From: Gracilaria caudata
Taxonomy: Eukaryota > Rhodophyta > Florideophyceae > Gracilariales > Gracilariaceae
Direction of reading: 5' to 3'
Length of the DNA stretch: 46,135 nucleotides
Assembly: GCA_030374735.1 (NCBI GenBank)
Contig: JASCIV010000105.1
Span: 1-46,135 of the forward strand
The notes below the pieces were generated by a model, which saw only the letters and a program-made list of their open reading frames with translations, was not told the origin of the DNA and did not search any database. Positions 35,451 through 44,893 of this stretch are shown here, in pieces. The number at the start of each line of letters is the position of its first letter. Within the stretch, counting starts at the first letter, position 1. A program made the translations under genes and the position numbers.

Positions 35451-37658
35451 ATGGTGCAGATTAGTGTTGGTCGCGGCAAGGCCTTTCCTCTAGGACCAAC
35501 AGTCATTTCATCGGAACCACGCTCAATTCATGCCCACAAGCCTTTATTGCTGACCGTAAACGTCGCTGTCTATGCCAAAGTACACGAGTTGAAGATCTGC
35601 CTGTTTCCCGAAATCGATGGAGACCAAATCACGCGCGACTTTCAACAATGTATCCCTTTTCGTCATAGGACGGGAGATGTCTGGCACGTTGAACTTCAGG
35701 GAATTCCTTATAACTGCTCCTACTCTATCATGGTTCCTTCTTCTCATGGTAATTCTCGTCTACTGAGCGACCCTTATGGTCGCTGGGTGGAGTCCCGAGG
35801 TTCTCTGATGTGGATGAGACTGGAAGGAGAGAACTACTCAACGAAACAGAAAACCGTAGAGGACAACGTGAGAGAGTTTATTCGTTCTTTCCCCTCACTT
35901 AGTTCGATTGGTGTTCAACATCCGTTTCGACCAACACGTTTCACTGCTCCAACGGCTGCACAACAGTTTGACTGGGGTGACGAAAAATATCCGAGGTTGA
36001 GTTATGCAGACGTTGTTATTTACGAAGCACACATCCGAGGTCTCACTTCTGCGGGGACTTTCGAAAGCGCTATACAAAGAATACCGTACCTAAAGTGGTT
36101 GGGAGTGACAGCTTTGCAGCTCATGCCCATCTTTGAATTTAATGAACTTGAAGTAGACGCCATGACTGGCGAATATGCCTTGTTGAGCAGAAAACATGCC
36201 GATGTGGATCAACGGGCTGGTAATTTCTGGGGTTACAGTCCTTTTTCTTGGTTCTCCCCTATGAATAGATACTCTGAACAACCCGTCAGTGGTGGCCCAG
36301 TTGGGCTTAAAAAACTAGTCCGGGCATTGCACGCTGCGGGTATGGAATGTTATCTTGACGTTGTTTATAACCACACTGCAAACTCTTCCTGTGCTTTTCA
36401 TTTCCTAAGGACACAGTCTTCTTACTACATCGGTAGGTCACATCACCATGGCTTTGAACACAGTAATCTCTCTGGGTGCGGAAACACGCTTGCCACAGCT
36501 CGCCCAATGATGCAAGAGCTGGTGATGAACAGCCTTCGTTGGTGGGTTACAGAATACCACATTGACGGATTCCGCATCGATGCTGCTGGCATTCTGTGCC
36601 GAGATGAAAACGGGAAGCCCATCAGCAAACCCCAGATCATTGAGAACATGGTTAATGACCCGGTTTTGAAGGAGACGAAGTTTATCGTAGAGGGGTGGGA
36701 TGCGGGAGATCAGGTGGGATCACCAAACTTCCTGTTGGGTTCGAAGCATGGCTTTCCCCAAGGCGATCGATTTTATGAGTGGAATGCGAAATGGAGGGAT
36801 GACACCCGGCGTTACATCATGGGTAATCGTGATGCAAACAAAAGCTTTCGAGAAGGTATGCGAGGGTCACCACAGTTCTTCTCAAGGCGTAGCGGTACAG
36901 GGCCAGCGTTTCATAGCGTAAATTTCGTCTCCTGTCACGACGGTATGTGCATGGCCGATGTGGTCAGCTTCAGTAAGAGATCAAACAAAGATGGGTATGA
37001 TGAGGTTTCTTTCAATTGTGGAAGCGAAGGCCATGCTAGCGATGAAAAGGTGCTGAAGATGCGAGCTCGGCGTCTACGAAATTTCATGCTTGCTCTAGCT
37101 ATATCGAGAGGCATCCCGATGATTCTGCAAGGTGATGAAATTGGAACGACAAAGGATGGCTTTAGTAACACGTGGAATGATCCGAAAAGGTTTGCTTGTC
37201 GTCTGCCAGAATTTGATGTAAATCACGCGAAGGAAAGCAATAGTGAGTGGCGGTCTCATGAGAGTTTAGCTTGGTTCTGTAGGAAAGTCTTCGGTATTCG
37301 AAAGCGCTATGAAGATTTTACAAAAGGAGACTTCATGAATCAAGCCAAATGGTTAGATATGAGGGGTAGAGAAAGAGGCGGTCGAGAAGAACGATATGTA
37401 GGTTTTGTTGTAAAGACGAAGGATTTGTGGGATGTCAATGCGGCTATGGAAAAATGGCTCTTCGTAGGCTTCTATAACGGTTCGAATGGGACCCGAGTGA
37501 AGTTGCCCGACGTTGGGATCACTGAATGGAGCGTTATTTTGGACACCTTTCGCTGGAACCCGAATACTGAAGACAGCCATGGCGAGTATAGGGTGGGCAA
37601 GGACGGCGTCCTGGAAATGGGTTCTCATTCAGCAATTGTTGCAGTTGGTAATGCATAA
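35451..37658 (+). CDS. isoamylase-type starch debranching enzyme (GH13)
   Basis: 735 residues, single exon. Hydrolyses alpha-1,6 branches of glucan during starch synthesis or breakdown. The N-terminal carbohydrate-binding-like domain begins GRGKAFPLGPTVI and LTVNVAVYAKVHELKICLF, the family start. GH13 barrel motifs: DVVYNHTAN, DGFRIDAAG with nucleophile D377, IVEGWDAG with acid E414 (usually AEPWDAG), and VSCHDGMCMADVV with D497. The catalytic triad is complete. NFWGYSPFSWFSPMNRY is isoamylase-specific. The start is ATG 35451, right before the conserved N-domain, so there is no transit peptide: the enzyme should be cytosolic, as in red algae that store floridean starch outside the plastid. 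Confidence 0.92.
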   Translation: MVQISVGRGKAFPLGPTVISSEPRSIHAHKPLLLTVNVAVYAKVHELKICLFPEIDGDQITRDFQQCIPFRHRTGDVWHVELQGIPYNCSYSIMVPSSHGNSRLLSDPYGRWVESRGSLMWMRLEGENYSTKQKTVEDNVREFIRSFPSLSSIGVQHPFRPTRFTAPTAAQQFDWGDEKYPRLSYADVVIYEAHIRGLTSAGTFESAIQRIPYLKWLGVTALQLMPIFEFNELEVDAMTGEYALLSRKHADVDQRAGNFWGYSPFSWFSPMNRYSEQPVSGGPVGLKKLVRALHAAGMECYLDVVYNHTANSSCAFHFLRTQSSYYIGRSHHHGFEHSNLSGCGNTLATARPMMQELVMNSLRWWVTEYHIDGFRIDAAGILCRDENGKPISKPQIIENMVNDPVLKETKFIVEGWDAGDQVGSPNFLLGSKHGFPQGDRFYEWNAKWRDDTRRYIMGNRDANKSFREGMRGSPQFFSRRSGTGPAFHSVNFVSCHDGMCMADVVSFSKRSNKDGYDEVSFNCGSEGHASDEKVLKMRARRLRNFMLALAISRGIPMILQGDEIGTTKDGFSNTWNDPKRFACRLPEFDVNHAKESNSEWRSHESLAWFCRKVFGIRKRYEDFTKGDFMNQAKWLDMRGRERGGREERYVGFVVKTKDLWDVNAAMEKWLFVGFYNGSNGTRVKLPDVGITEWSVILDTFRWNPNTEDSHGEYRVGKDGVLEMGSHSAIVAVGNA

Positions 37659-37922
37659 GAAACGCAATGCGATAAAAGGGTGTTGCGTCTTTCTTCGGTT
37701 CTATTTGCTCCTGTAGTCTGCATGTCTTGCATACCTTTTGACTGATATCACCATCGGAATGGTCTAAACTTTGGGATTCATTAAAATCATGCTCAACTGT
37801 TGCATTCGAAAATTACCGCAGCAGGTGATTAAGATTAACGAAAGTTCCAGGATGAGTGACACCAATGGTTTAGAAGGGTTTACGGCATTTGCTATCATTG
37901 AGGAAAAGCCGAAAGAAAGGCT
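37659..37922. other. short intergenic stretch after isoamylase
   Basis: 264 bp of 3' flank between isoamylase (+) and the candidate micro-gene (-). Nothing recognised. Confidence 0.4.
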
Positions 37923-38270
37923 TCAAGCCACAGGTTGAAAGAAGATGTTGCTAAGCAGAAGAAGGCGATAGGCGTCGGTGACGAAACGCCCGCGTTTGAA
38001 AACACCCAAGAGATCTTCTACTTTCTTGTCGTTGCCCAGTGTGTGCGGCCAAACCATTAATCTGTGGTTAGTGGCTGCGGTGCAGAGGTGTTGCAGGTGT
38101 CCGGGTCTTTGGCAAACCCCTTCGTATGAGTAATCAGAGAGAGAGAGAAAGAGAAATCGGCTTAACACTCTGGAATTTGGACACAAATGAAAACATCGTC
38201 AGCGTCAATAGGGATATGCTTTAATCACGCGTCCTGCTTACTTTTCAGGTTTCTGGCGTTCAGACTTCAT
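37923..38270 (-). CDS. candidate spliced micro-gene, 55 residues, unknown
   Basis: Minus strand. Exon 1 is 38270-38242 (ATG plus 29 nt in all, MKSERQKPEK...). Exon 2 is 38061-37923 (LMVWPHTLGNDKKVEDLLG... ending FFQPVA and TGA). The 180-nt intron starts GTAAGC and ends CACTAACCACAG, i.e. a CTAAC branch site next to the acceptor, as in the TAF12 introns of this window. The two exons join in phase 2 without breaking the frame. Product: basic N-terminus, short amphipathic middle, hydrophobic C-terminus. I do not recognise the family. Support is the splice grammar and frame agreement only; a chance combination is possible. Confidence 0.4.
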
Positions 38271-41174
38271 TGTACTACCAACCTACAGCTCAATAGCATC
38301 GCACCGCAAGATGAACTTCGTTGCAGTATAGTATATCGATTGTATTTAACAGCGAAGAGAGTAGTTTGCATATGCTACCTTGGCGTGCTAAACCACGTGG
38401 ATCATTACGTTCTCAGGTGTCCAAAGGACTATGTCGAGACGAATGTGCCTGTCGCCTCCTCAGGATCGTCGAGGGTTGTCAGTTGGGCAGATTATTGGGA
38501 AATGGCCCAAAGATTGCTGGTTTACCTAGTGAGAGAGCGTTTCTTTAGACAGAAACGCTCTGCAACAAGTACAGTAGTAATTGAACGTTGCATCCGTACA
38601 AGAGATGTACATACATAATATGTACGAAGGTATATCGATTTTGCAAAGCTTTACTTTCTACCGTCTGTTGCTTTCCCCGTAGCAGTTGCTCCTCACCCAA
38701 GCGGTGTCTGTTTGCCTAGAAGGCAAAAATGCAAGCATCGTATGGTCCGCACATAACTACCATCTTTAGTGCTTCCGTTCAGCGATCAGAAGCAGTGTTG
38801 CTGATATCATTAGAAAGTACACGTAGCCTGAAAACGTGGTGACCTTTCTAGAGAGAGAGCGCCACCTTTTTCATCATTTCGTCTGCCATTATGTTCATTT
38901 CCGACTTTATAGCGTTTATCGTCTTCCAAATCCTTGAGAGAACAGCGACGCTCCAACGAATATTCGGCAGACGCAGCTCGTTGCGACGCTGCAAACTCTT
39001 ACACCGCGCCTGTTGGACCGCGTAACCGGCCTTATCAGCCACGAGGTAAAGCCGCTGAATTTATCGGACGTGGAGTAAGTGAAGGATGGCTTATCGGCGG
39101 AGATCGCTTCGCTACGTTCATCTCCAGTTTCAAACCCTTGAATGACTACCGACGGGCATCGTAGCATGGGTCACCGTTTAATTTACTGTATGACGTTGTC
39201 ACAACTGGGATAAACTCAATGATCAAAAACGAATGCCTGGAATCCAGGCGGCCTGGATACTTTTATTGGTCGATAATGACACAACTATCAACAACCATTG
39301 AGGGGGTTAAAAGTTTTACTGTACGTCTTAAACCTCAAACAGGAGGACACAACACGAACAAGCATGTCACCATGACAGATGAGACTCCATTGGGCTCCAA
39401 ACGCTTCACACTTCACAGTGGTCTGTCCGTAATAATGCGAATGTCAATGTCTGTATTCTTCGTGTCCCTCGTAGTGGTCTATGTTAAGTTAGATGCAGTA
39501 ACCCTCTTAAAACTGTCAGTATTTTGCAACTGTAGGAGTACCGCGATACTCACCACAGAGTGCTTGTCTTTTTTGATTCAACCAGCAAGCTGCTGTTGCG
39601 AACTTCGCAACATTTTGTCCGTTTACTTCCGAGCATGATGCTGAAAGTGCAGAAAATGGTATACAGTCTCATTTTCACACGCGCAGCACATAGCGAAAAG
39701 TGTTGATACGCATTAAATGTTCGTTAGGCATGTGGGGGGAAAGTGTTAATGTGTGCTGCAGACCACATACATGTATCTCGCTCATTATTCAGAGGCTGCG
39801 GTAAGTTTGAACTCACCGTCAGATGTGTTTCACATTGCGTGAGAGGAAAACGACGCGCAACAAACAGCAAAGACGTGCACTGTATTTCGTTCCATTGTAT
39901 TCATGTACAAAAGCTGACGAAGCTTGCAACTTAGAATGTCCAACCAAGAGAGGAATTCCCATTAGATATTCCGGTCATTCTGGAAATAAAACACTGCTCC
40001 AAGTCCTTGTCTTGGAATGAGCTCGAAGTCAAGAATGCCAACTAGCTCAGTTGTCCAACTGGAAGGTTATCGACTCTTGCGTTTCTTTCCAGTCCACAGT
40101 GTCAGGATAACCAGATTCCAATTAGTCACGACTCCTCATTCCAGAGCAGCGGAGGAAAACAAACTCAAAAAGCTCCTTGAAGGTAGGCGAAGAACTGGAT
40201 TGCCGTCTTCCAATCATATGTTTCAGAGATCTTTCTCCTGCTCAAAAGCATAAGAGGTAGAGCACAGGTTGAACTTCGGAGACAGTTCTGATACTGCATT
40301 TCTCATGTTCTTCATTTCGCCTTCGTTTATTTGATACATACATCACTGTGTCGTAAACCTAGGTCATCAAGGAAAGCAATCTTCGGAATTTCTACGTAGC
40401 GAAACGGATTAGGCGTTTGGGTTGTGGTGCGGAAAACTGGCCTCCGTGTCACAGGTGAGCAGCTGACGGGCTCCGAAGGAGCCTATGCGCTATACTCATA
40501 GTCTTAAGAAGTAATTGATCTAGAATACCCGTAAAAGAGAGAGAGAGAGAGAAGGAAAGCAACTCCACAGCGAAGCTTTTGATGTAGAAATGGCACAACG
40601 GGCCACTCTTTTTTACAAGATAGATATGGCTAAGCTCGTAGCCTGTCACGCAGGTAAAAGGCAAATAAGCTAGTAATTCATGCAAACCTCGGAAAGTACG
40701 GGCATGCATAGTACCGTCGCAGCGGCACAGGTGAAACACATGGATGCACACGGACGTTCGTACCATCTACTACCATAGTTACAAACTGACACATAGCATC
40801 AGAGATCGAAATCTATAACAAAAGCGGACACACTATCCAACGCAACTCATGTTAAACTATCGGCGGGATAAATTCTTGAACACGAGGTAAAAAGGAACGA
40901 GACGAGCACAAAGGAACACGATACAGCATATCACGTTCTCAAAAAAAGGAGCAACGAAAGCGTGGGCGGGGCAGTCCACCTTTCGCAGTGTTTTGGCTGG
41001 AAGACAAATCATGACAGCCTGAGAGAATAATTCAAAGCCACGGGGAACAAATGATTAGCAAGCAAAGCAAAGCACGTGACAGCAACTTCGAAAAAGCACG
41101 GAAAGTTTGTCAGTCGCCGTCGAGTTCATGAACGAGCTTGTGAAAGCCGTCTGCAAAAGGAACGCGTGATATTC
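38271..41174. other. 2.9 kb gene-poor region
   Basis: Multiple ATG frames of 60-140 codons exist on plus (for example 39219-39638), none with recognisable domains. At 38848-39170 both strands are open: minus reads WSVAVLSRIWKTINAIKSEM, plus reads RGKAAEFIGRG followed by GTAAGT, so a small spliced gene is possible on either strand. Also present: a three-arm inverted repeat (39235-39257), a hairpin GGCTCC-GAA-GGAGCC (40469-40483) and a GA microsatellite (about 40537-40552). The last several hundred bp probably serve as the 3' UTR of the next minus-strand gene. Confidence 0.4.
39235..39257. repeat. three-arm alternating inverted repeat
   Basis: GCCTGGA (39235-39241), TCCAGGC (39243-39249) and GCCTGGA (39251-39257), each separated by one base. 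The middle arm is complementary to both outer arms. Confidence 0.6.
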
Positions 41175-43205
41175 CTAAAACGGTATGCCATCCACACTCA
41201 TGCTCCTCAAGTGAGAAGGGTGGGCCGTTTTCTTCGGCTTATCTTCTTCGCACTCATGAACGATAATTTCTCCGTCATCGTCCTCACTATGGGCCTCCTG
41301 CGGTGCTTCTTCACCATCACGCTCCTTGCCAGGCAAAGACAAAAGCGTTGCATCGTCAATAGGAATCGGATGCTCTGAATCCTCACCGTACAGCAAAGTC
41401 CTACCTTCATACACCCTGGTAGTATCAGTGGAGGCATCCGAATCGTCATTATGGTCATTTTCGCCGTTTTCGTCTTCAACTTCAGAAGGCTTATTATTCG
41501 GCGCCGGCGTGTCGGGCTGTTTTGGCGACTGCGCCTCACCTTCATCGTCATAGTCATCAAAATGAGCGTTGAGGTGAAGCAAGGCATCCGGAGAACTTTT
41601 CATTCGCGCATGCCTAGGCTTACGACGAGCATTCGGAGAGCGCTGCTGCTTTGGAGGTTCCTCAAAGCGCAGAGTACGTTTTCCCGGCGCCGCGTTCTTC
41701 GCAACGTTCGTCAAAACACGTTTGGCCAGACTATCTGAGCCATACTCAACCACCTTTTCGACGTGAGAAAACGCCTCATCGACGGCACGCTCAAACTGGT
41801 GAACAAGAGCATCAGGAGGGCCCATGTTGGACGCGAGCGTAAGCAGAGCTCGCACGGCAGAGCGTACCGCACGCAAGAGCACAGCGGCATGAATGGCCCA
41901 GTCAAACGCACGCTGCTGCGCGGTAAGTAACGCAGCAGCAGCAGACGCAGCGTTCACAGTCTGCTGCGCTTTAGCGGATGCAGACTTGGGGGTCGTATCA
42001 AACAAGGACACATCATCCAAACACGAGTGAATGCGCTGCTGCAGTGCATGGAAACGGTTAAGGAACGCATGCGACTCGTGTTCCATGGAGGAGAACACGC
42101 GGTTCGAAAACGGTGCAAGCAACGTCTTCCATTCAAGTTGGGACTTTCTCGCAGCGATATCAGCGGAGAAAACTCGCGCCAGATGTGCGCGCAGCGGCGA
42201 AAAGAGCGCGTTGTGCGAAAGAAGACGATCAATATCGGCGGCGTAGCGAGATATTAAAAGAGTCTGCTGCAGCTGAACATGAATAAGCGCCAGCCCCTGA
42301 CGCACATGACTGGCGGATTTAGCAAGCGCCTGGGCGGGAAGAAGGCCGGACGGCAATGCAGCGTCCTCCGCGACGAGCGGGGTTTGGGCCGGGGTGACGG
42401 ACGCAAACGCATCAGAGGCGAGTCGAAGATCGGAAAGTAGCGTGAGCAACTGCGACAACTGCGTGCGCTGCGGCAAGGACGGATCAGCGGCATAACATGA
42501 GCGGGCCGTGGACGACAACGGTTCAGCCACGGCGTTACCAGCATACACGACGAGATCGAACAGATTTGTCTGTTGCGCCAGCAACGTGGGATGATTTCCC
42601 GACAATAAAGCATCACTGAGCGCAATAGCGGAAAGCGCGCCCGACGCATGAAACGCTTGACAAAACGCAAAGGCGGCGGACGGATCGGCGGTGTTGGCCA
42701 ACGCGTTGTTCCACGACGTGAGCATGAGCGAAAGCGACACAAAGTTGTCATCAGCCGCAAGCGCCTTCTCCGCGGCAAGCGCCACATCATCCTTGGTGGG
42801 TGCGGGCGGCGTCGACGGCGCATTCTTCGCAGGCGGCGGCGTGGGCGAGCGACGTCGAGGCGGACGACGTCTCGGCGCCTCATGGGATGCACGCGCCGGC
42901 TGTGCCGCCGGCGCGGCACGCGGCGCAGGCGGCGGAGCGGGCCACGCGTAAAACGGGAAGGGCGACGAGGCCCAGGTAGGATGCAGCGGGTACATGTGCG
43001 GCGGTGCGTGAAGGTAAGCGGCGGCAAACGGCACGCTGAACGGGTACGGCGGCGCGTAGAAAGGGGGTAAAGCATGCGGCGACGCGGCGGGGGGAAGTGG
43101 CGGTAGCGGCGCGGCGGATGCGGGCGGTGACGCCGATGTGGGCGGTAGCGATGGCGCTCGCGGCGCCGCGCGCGGCGGCGACGGGGGCGGCGTGGACGCA
43201 GTCAT
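41175..43205 (-). CDS. unknown protein with Pro/Tyr-rich N-terminus and helical core
   Basis: 676 residues, single exon. No family recognised. Residues 1-~140 are Pro/Ala-rich and studded with aromatics (PPFYAPPYPFSVPF, HPTWASSPFPFYAWP), then a basic PRRRPPRRRSPTPPP patch. Residues ~145-470 are Ala/Leu-rich and predicted helical (AEKALAADDNFVSLSLMLTSWNNALA...). The last ~150 are acidic and disordered, ending HLRSMSVDGIPF, which resembles a phospho-serine docking motif. The aromatic low-complexity head suggests condensate or scaffold behaviour; this is inference. The start is ATG 43205; codons further upstream in frame are not ATG. GC content rises sharply toward the start. Divergent from the BAR gene. 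Confidence 0.7.
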   Translation of the reverse strand: MTASTPPPSPPRAAPRAPSLPPTSASPPASAAPLPPLPPAASPHALPPFYAPPYPFSVPFAAAYLHAPPHMYPLHPTWASSPFPFYAWPAPPPAPRAAPAAQPARASHEAPRRRPPRRRSPTPPPAKNAPSTPPAPTKDDVALAAEKALAADDNFVSLSLMLTSWNNALANTADPSAAFAFCQAFHASGALSAIALSDALLSGNHPTLLAQQTNLFDLVVYAGNAVAEPLSSTARSCYAADPSLPQRTQLSQLLTLLSDLRLASDAFASVTPAQTPLVAEDAALPSGLLPAQALAKSASHVRQGLALIHVQLQQTLLISRYAADIDRLLSHNALFSPLRAHLARVFSADIAARKSQLEWKTLLAPFSNRVFSSMEHESHAFLNRFHALQQRIHSCLDDVSLFDTTPKSASAKAQQTVNAASAAAALLTAQQRAFDWAIHAAVLLRAVRSAVRALLTLASNMGPPDALVHQFERAVDEAFSHVEKVVEYGSDSLAKRVLTNVAKNAAPGKRTLRFEEPPKQQRSPNARRKPRHARMKSSPDALLHLNAHFDDYDDEGEAQSPKQPDTPAPNNKPSEVEDENGENDHNDDSDASTDTTRVYEGRTLLYGEDSEHPIPIDDATLLSLPGKERDGEEAPQEAHSEDDDGEIIVHECEEDKPKKTAHPSHLRSMSVDGIPF

Positions 43206-43588
43206 AGTCGCGGGGCGGGGCGAGCGACGCGGCACGCGGTGGCGACGAGAGGGGCGGGCGATGTGCGAGCGTAGAGCGCGATGTGGTGGGCGCAGTGTAA
43301 GGGCGCTGTGGCGCGCGCGCACGCAGCGTGGCTGCCGTTGCGACGCGCGGCACTGCGCGCTCGCCACGAGCTGTACACGGGCACACGTGTGTCAGCTGTA
43401 CAAGAACTCCCTTTCGCTCTTCATTTCCTCTCGTCTGTCGAGCCCCGATGTCGATGGCGTGGCGCTGTCGGACTGGTCTTTCGCACTCTCCTCTCCCCGT
43501 CCGTCACCGCGCAGCTCGCTCATAAGGCCGCAGCCATGGACGCAGACAGCGCTACCCGTCCTCCCCCATCGCTGTGCGGCGCGCAACA
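43206..43588. promoter_or_regulatory. GC-rich divergent promoter, unknown protein / BAR protein
   Basis: 383 bp of very GC-rich sequence with many CGCG steps. Open frames on both strands are low-complexity and are taken as non-coding leader. Confidence 0.45.
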
Positions 43589-44800
43589 ATGCTGCACTCC
43601 CTCAAGAAACGCGCGTTCCGTCTGCAAGTGCCGCTCAAAGCGGAGCTCACGCCGGACAGCGAGAGTCTTCACCTCCGTCACCAACTACGTCAAATCCGTC
43701 GACAACTGCAACACTTGCTCAATGTTCATCACTCCGCCGCCGCGCTCTGGCTGCGTCTTCTGCACAACCAGCGCAACTTCTCCGAGCGTATCCACCTAGC
43801 GTACCCCAACCACGACCATCTGGCACGCATCTGCGAGCAACTGCGCGTGGAAACTACACGCCTTTCCTCTCAGTTTGCACGCGAACAGCGTCCATTAAGT
43901 CCCTTGCTGGCGCACATTCGTGAGCAGATCGAGTCATACGTGCGACAAATCGTCGCCGTCGAGGCCATGTATGCACGCGTGGATAGTCTGTTCGCAGAGT
44001 ACAATCGGTACAAACAAAAAGTGGATTCACTGGTCACCAGAGGTGTTGAGCATCGTCTTTCACCGCGTGGCGCGCGCGATGAGACACGCAAGGCGCGTAA
44101 CTTCTCCAAGTTGGATCGCGCGGAGGAGGAGCACAAGCGTGCATTGAATGAAGTGTTGCAACGACAGAGAAAGGTTTTTGCGATACATGCACCGCTGTTC
44201 CATGCGGCTTTGGTGGCGTTCTGGTTGTCTCATGCGTCGTGCGTGGACGAGTTGGTGCGCAGTTTGCAGCATGCGCGACGGTTCGCGGAGGGCGAGCAGG
44301 AGAAGATGCATGCGCTGGACGTGAAGGCTCTGGTAGAGCAGGCGGATGGCAACACGCCGGTGTCGCCGCACACGGGGTTGAACGAAAGTGCGTTTGGAGG
44401 GAATGAAGAACAGCGTGAGAAGAAGGACGACGAGGACAAGACGAAGACAGTGGGCGTTGCGAAGGTGGGAGGGTTTCGGTCATCGTCGAGCTCGGTTGCA
44501 ATGGGGGCTCGGTCGCGGTCTTCTTCGGCGCATACGGTTCCGCAGATGGGGGTGTCTCCGTCGGTGGACATTCGCGAGGTGCATCACATCATCTCTCGGG
44601 CAAGTCTGACCGGAGAGGACGGGACGGGCGGGGGAGATCAAGTAGAGGCGCAACCGCACGGGGCGGGAGGTGAGAGCTTGGAGTTATCGCCCACCGGCGT
44701 GCAGCAAGTGCACTACGCACCGAATGACGCGAACGCAGGCGTGAAGACTAAGAGCGATGGCGCCAGCGTGGCCGGCGCGACGGCGATGGTGAGGGCGTAA
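43589..44800 (+). CDS. BAR-domain-like membrane-curvature protein
   Basis: 403 residues, single exon, ATG at 43589. Residues about 10-235 form three long charged helices with the BAR pattern: LRHQLRQIRRQLQHLLN, then SLFAEYNRYKQKVDSLVTRG, then ARNFSKLDRAEEEHKRALNEVLQRQRKVF and a final HAALVAFWLSHASCVDELV helix. BAR domains dimerise and bend membranes in endocytosis and trafficking. The C-terminal 160 residues are disordered, Ser/Gly-rich, with no SH3 domain. Assignment rests on fold-like pattern rather than a signature motif, so a related helical-bundle protein is possible. Confidence 0.65.
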   Translation: MLHSLKKRAFRLQVPLKAELTPDSESLHLRHQLRQIRRQLQHLLNVHHSAAALWLRLLHNQRNFSERIHLAYPNHDHLARICEQLRVETTRLSSQFAREQRPLSPLLAHIREQIESYVRQIVAVEAMYARVDSLFAEYNRYKQKVDSLVTRGVEHRLSPRGARDETRKARNFSKLDRAEEEHKRALNEVLQRQRKVFAIHAPLFHAALVAFWLSHASCVDELVRSLQHARRFAEGEQEKMHALDVKALVEQADGNTPVSPHTGLNESAFGGNEEQREKKDDEDKTKTVGVAKVGGFRSSSSSVAMGARSRSSSAHTVPQMGVSPSVDIREVHHIISRASLTGEDGTGGGDQVEAQPHGAGGESLELSPTGVQQVHYAPNDANAGVKTKSDGASVAGATAMVRA

Positions 44801-44893
44801 AGTGCAAACGCAGCGAAGAAAATGCATTATAGAGAGTGTATGAACACAATGACTGCGCGCATTGCAGTTTATACAGTGTAAACGTAGTGGCAA

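Noticed and set aside
38187..38618. 143-codon plus-strand ORF
   Set aside because: It overlaps the better-supported minus-strand spliced micro-gene, has no domain-like pattern, and is Cys-rich and irregular as expected of chance translation.
40042..40130. TAGCTCAGTTG near 40044, resembling a tRNA D-arm (A box)
   Set aside because: No complementary D-stem (GAGC), no cloverleaf, and the nearest downstream B-box-like word (AGATTCCAATT) is a poor match.
40530..40555. GA-dinucleotide run as a functional element
   Set aside because: A short simple microsatellite of the kind seen throughout eukaryotic intergenic DNA.
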